Shown piece after piece: positions 5,976 through 7,178 of a stretch of 7,178 nucleotides of DNA. The stretch spans positions 1 through 7,178 of the forward strand of contig USLH01000116.1 of the NCBI GenBank assembly GCA_900555435.1. Direction: 5' to 3'. Source of the stretch: an uncultured Oscillospiraceae bacterium. Its GTDB lineage: Bacteria; Bacillota; Clostridia; Oscillospirales; Ruminococcaceae. The position numbers and the translations under genes were made by a program. How positions within the stretch are numbered: position 1 is the stretch's first letter; every line of letters begins with the position of its first letter. The notes under the pieces were generated by a model. That model was not told the DNA's origin and made no database searches. It worked only from the letters and a program-made list of their open reading frames with translations.

Positions 5976-7103
5976 TCAATCGTCAAGAATTCTGATTTTT
6001 CCAAGGAGTTGGTTCTCACTTCCCGATAAGCCGGACCAGATCTCTTCCAACCGGCGTTCGCTCATGGGAGATGTCTCCACCGCTACTTCGTCTTCCGGCT
6101 GTCCGCTCCGGGAAAGAATCTTCAGCTCCGGCATCTGGTTTCGGAGCTTTGAAAGAACCGCTTGCGGATCCGTTGTCCGGATCCGCAAATAAAAGGAAAA
6201 AGGAACGACCCGCCAGTCCTTTATCTGTGCTTTCGGAGTTTCCTCCCACGTTAGAGAACAGCTGGTTCCCGATGCCTTTACAGCCTCGATCAGATCCGCT
6301 GCCACAGCACTGGCCGTAGGGAATTTTCCTGCTCCTTTGCCGTAAAACATCACATCCCCGGTAGCATCGCCCCGGACAAGGATTCCGTTGAACACATCAT
6401 CAATGCCGGACAGCTGACTGCTTTTCGGAAGGAACACCGGAAATACCATCGTTGTCAGGTTTCCGTCCTCCAGCTGTTTGGCACGGCCGATCAGTTTGAC
6501 GGCACGATCCGAATGCTCCGCATATGCAGCATCTGCAAGGGTCAGCTTCGTAATCCCTTCTGTATAAACTGTTTTCGGATCCACCTGCCTGCCAAAAGCC
6601 AGTGAAGCCAGAATGCAGATCTTCCGGCAGGTGTCGATCCCCTCTACATCTGCCGCCGGATTGCGCTCGGCGTATCCAAGTTCCTGCGCCATCTTCAAGG
6701 CTTCATCAAAACCCATCTGCTCCCGGATCATTCGGGTAAGGATAAAATTGGTAGTCCCGTTGAGGATACCGACTACTTCCCGGATCCGATTTGCTGCCAA
6801 GCATTGATGCATCGGTTGAATAATGGGGATCCCCCCGCCCACGCTGGCCTCAAAGAAGAAGTTGACATTATGCTCTTTTGCAATGCACAAAAGCTCTCCG
6901 CCTTTGACAGCAACCAGTTCCTTATTGGAAGTAACAACGCTTTTCCCATGCTCCAGCAGTGCTTTCGTATAGGTATAGGCCGGTTCCAGCCCGCCCATGA
7001 CTTCCGCTACTGCCACGACCTCTTCGTCGTTTAAAATGTCGTCGAAATTCTTAGTGAATTTTTCGGAATACGGCAAGTCGGTAAAATCCCGAATGTCCAA
7101 AAT
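5976..7103 (-). CDS. hom: Homoserine dehydrogenase, N-terminus missing (truncated or contig-end partial)
   Basis: Homoserine dehydrogenase reduces aspartate semialdehyde to homoserine, the branch toward threonine and methionine. The frame is open from 7103 (ATT) down to the TGA at 5976-5978. Numbering from the TTG at 7100 (374 residues), the sequence shows TSNKELVA (57-64), GILNGTTNFIL (111-121), and the active-site block with Glu145, Asp151, Asp156 and Lys160 (AERNPAADVEGIDTCRK). A C-terminal ACT domain covers about 300-374. Family members usually begin some 40 residues earlier with a GxGxxG NAD(P)-binding loop, and that region is absent. Upstream comes an in-frame TAG at 7104-7106, and no frame up to 7178 supplies it. 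The TTG at 7100 has no ribosome binding site, so it is unlikely to be a true start. The next gene, aspartokinase, follows after 33 nt. Either the gene is broken or the window end is misjoined. Confidence 0.9.
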   Translation of the reverse strand: MLDIRDFTDLPYSEKFTKNFDDILNDEEVVAVAEVMGGLEPAYTYTKALLEHGKSVVTSNKELVAVKGGELLCIAKEHNVNFFFEASVGGGIPIIQPMHQCLAANRIREVVGILNGTTNFILTRMIREQMGFDEALKMAQELGYAERNPAADVEGIDTCRKICILASLAFGRQVDPKTVYTEGITKLTLADAAYAEHSDRAVKLIGRAKQLEDGNLTTMVFPVFLPKSSQLSGIDDVFNGILVRGDATGDVMFYGKGAGKFPTASAVAADLIEAVKASGTSCSLTWEETPKAQIKDWRVVPFSFYLRIRTTDPQAVLSKLRNQMPELKILSRSGQPEDEVAVETSPMSERRLEEIWSGLSGSENQLLGKIRILDD

Positions 7104-7134
7104 CTATACATGCTTGTCTAAATTTTGGACATTC
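7091..7134. repeat. 13-bp perfect inverted repeat at the break in homoserine dehydrogenase
   Basis: GAATGTCCAAAAT at 7091-7103 is matched by its exact reverse complement at 7122-7134, with 18 bases between. Allowing one mismatch, the arms extend to 7088 and 7137. The left arm encodes the conserved Ile-Leu-Asp-Ile of homoserine dehydrogenase; the right arm lies in sequence unrelated to that gene. Confidence 0.85.
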
Positions 7135-7178
7135 AGGAATTAGTTTTGCAGTCTCTATCTTATTCTATCGGCCAGATA
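7104..7178. other. AT-rich terminal segment of unknown origin
   Basis: These 75 bases are about one-third GC, clearly lower than the neighbouring genes. All three - strand frames leading into homoserine dehydrogenase contain stops, and none encodes the expected glycine-rich N-terminus. No promoter, RNA gene or recognisable insertion-sequence end can be named with confidence. Confidence 0.5.

Noticed and set aside
7091..7134. Inverted repeat as an invertible promoter or CRISPR-like repeat
   Set aside because: There is a single pair with an 18-base spacer, too short to invert a promoter, and no further copies in the window.

Overview
The window looks like chromosomal DNA of an endospore-forming Clostridia-type Bacillota. 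Four things suggest this: a C-terminal fragment that reads as the mother-cell sporulation sigma factor SigK, GGAGG-type ribosome binding sites, a class 1B dihydroorotate dehydrogenase (PyrD plus the iron-sulfur/FAD subunit PyrK), and a RuvX of the usual bacterial type. Gene style and moderate GC would fit an Oscillospiraceae-like gut anaerobe, but that placement is an inference from memory of protein families, not a search.

Layout. The + strand carries only the end of sigK (2-304), followed by a long hairpin. Positions 305-718 hold no gene I can defend. They contain short repeats, one small + strand reading frame behind a very good Shine-Dalgarno site, and one open - strand frame. Everything else is on the - strand, in two transcription units. 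The upstream unit (right side) is homoserine dehydrogenase followed 33 nt later by aspartokinase, ending in a clear intrinsic terminator at 4680-4714. The downstream unit starts at a well-formed promoter (4605-4633) and runs pyrK (start corrected to 4552), pyrD, ruvX, then an acyl-CoA synthetase. Its genes overlap by 1 nt, are spaced by 21 nt and overlap by 11 nt, so they are probably co-transcribed and partly translationally coupled.

Function. Aspartokinase and homoserine dehydrogenase perform the first and third steps of the aspartate pathway toward threonine, methionine and (via aspartate semialdehyde) lysine. PyrK and PyrD form the NAD-linked dihydroorotate dehydrogenase of UMP synthesis. 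RuvX is a housekeeping nuclease-fold protein tied to 16S rRNA maturation. The AMP-forming acyl-CoA synthetase is the metabolic outlier of its operon.

Most notable points. (1) Homoserine dehydrogenase loses its N-terminal dinucleotide-binding region exactly at a 13-bp perfect inverted repeat, beyond which base composition drops and stop codons appear; this is either a contig-end/assembly artefact or a real disruption. (2) Aspartokinase carries an internal Shine-Dalgarno plus ATG at codon 246, the same codon used for the separate beta subunit of B. subtilis aspartokinase II. (3) A small repeat-bearing frame lies between sigK and the operon end. I see no clearly new biological system; most of the window is ordinary core metabolism.
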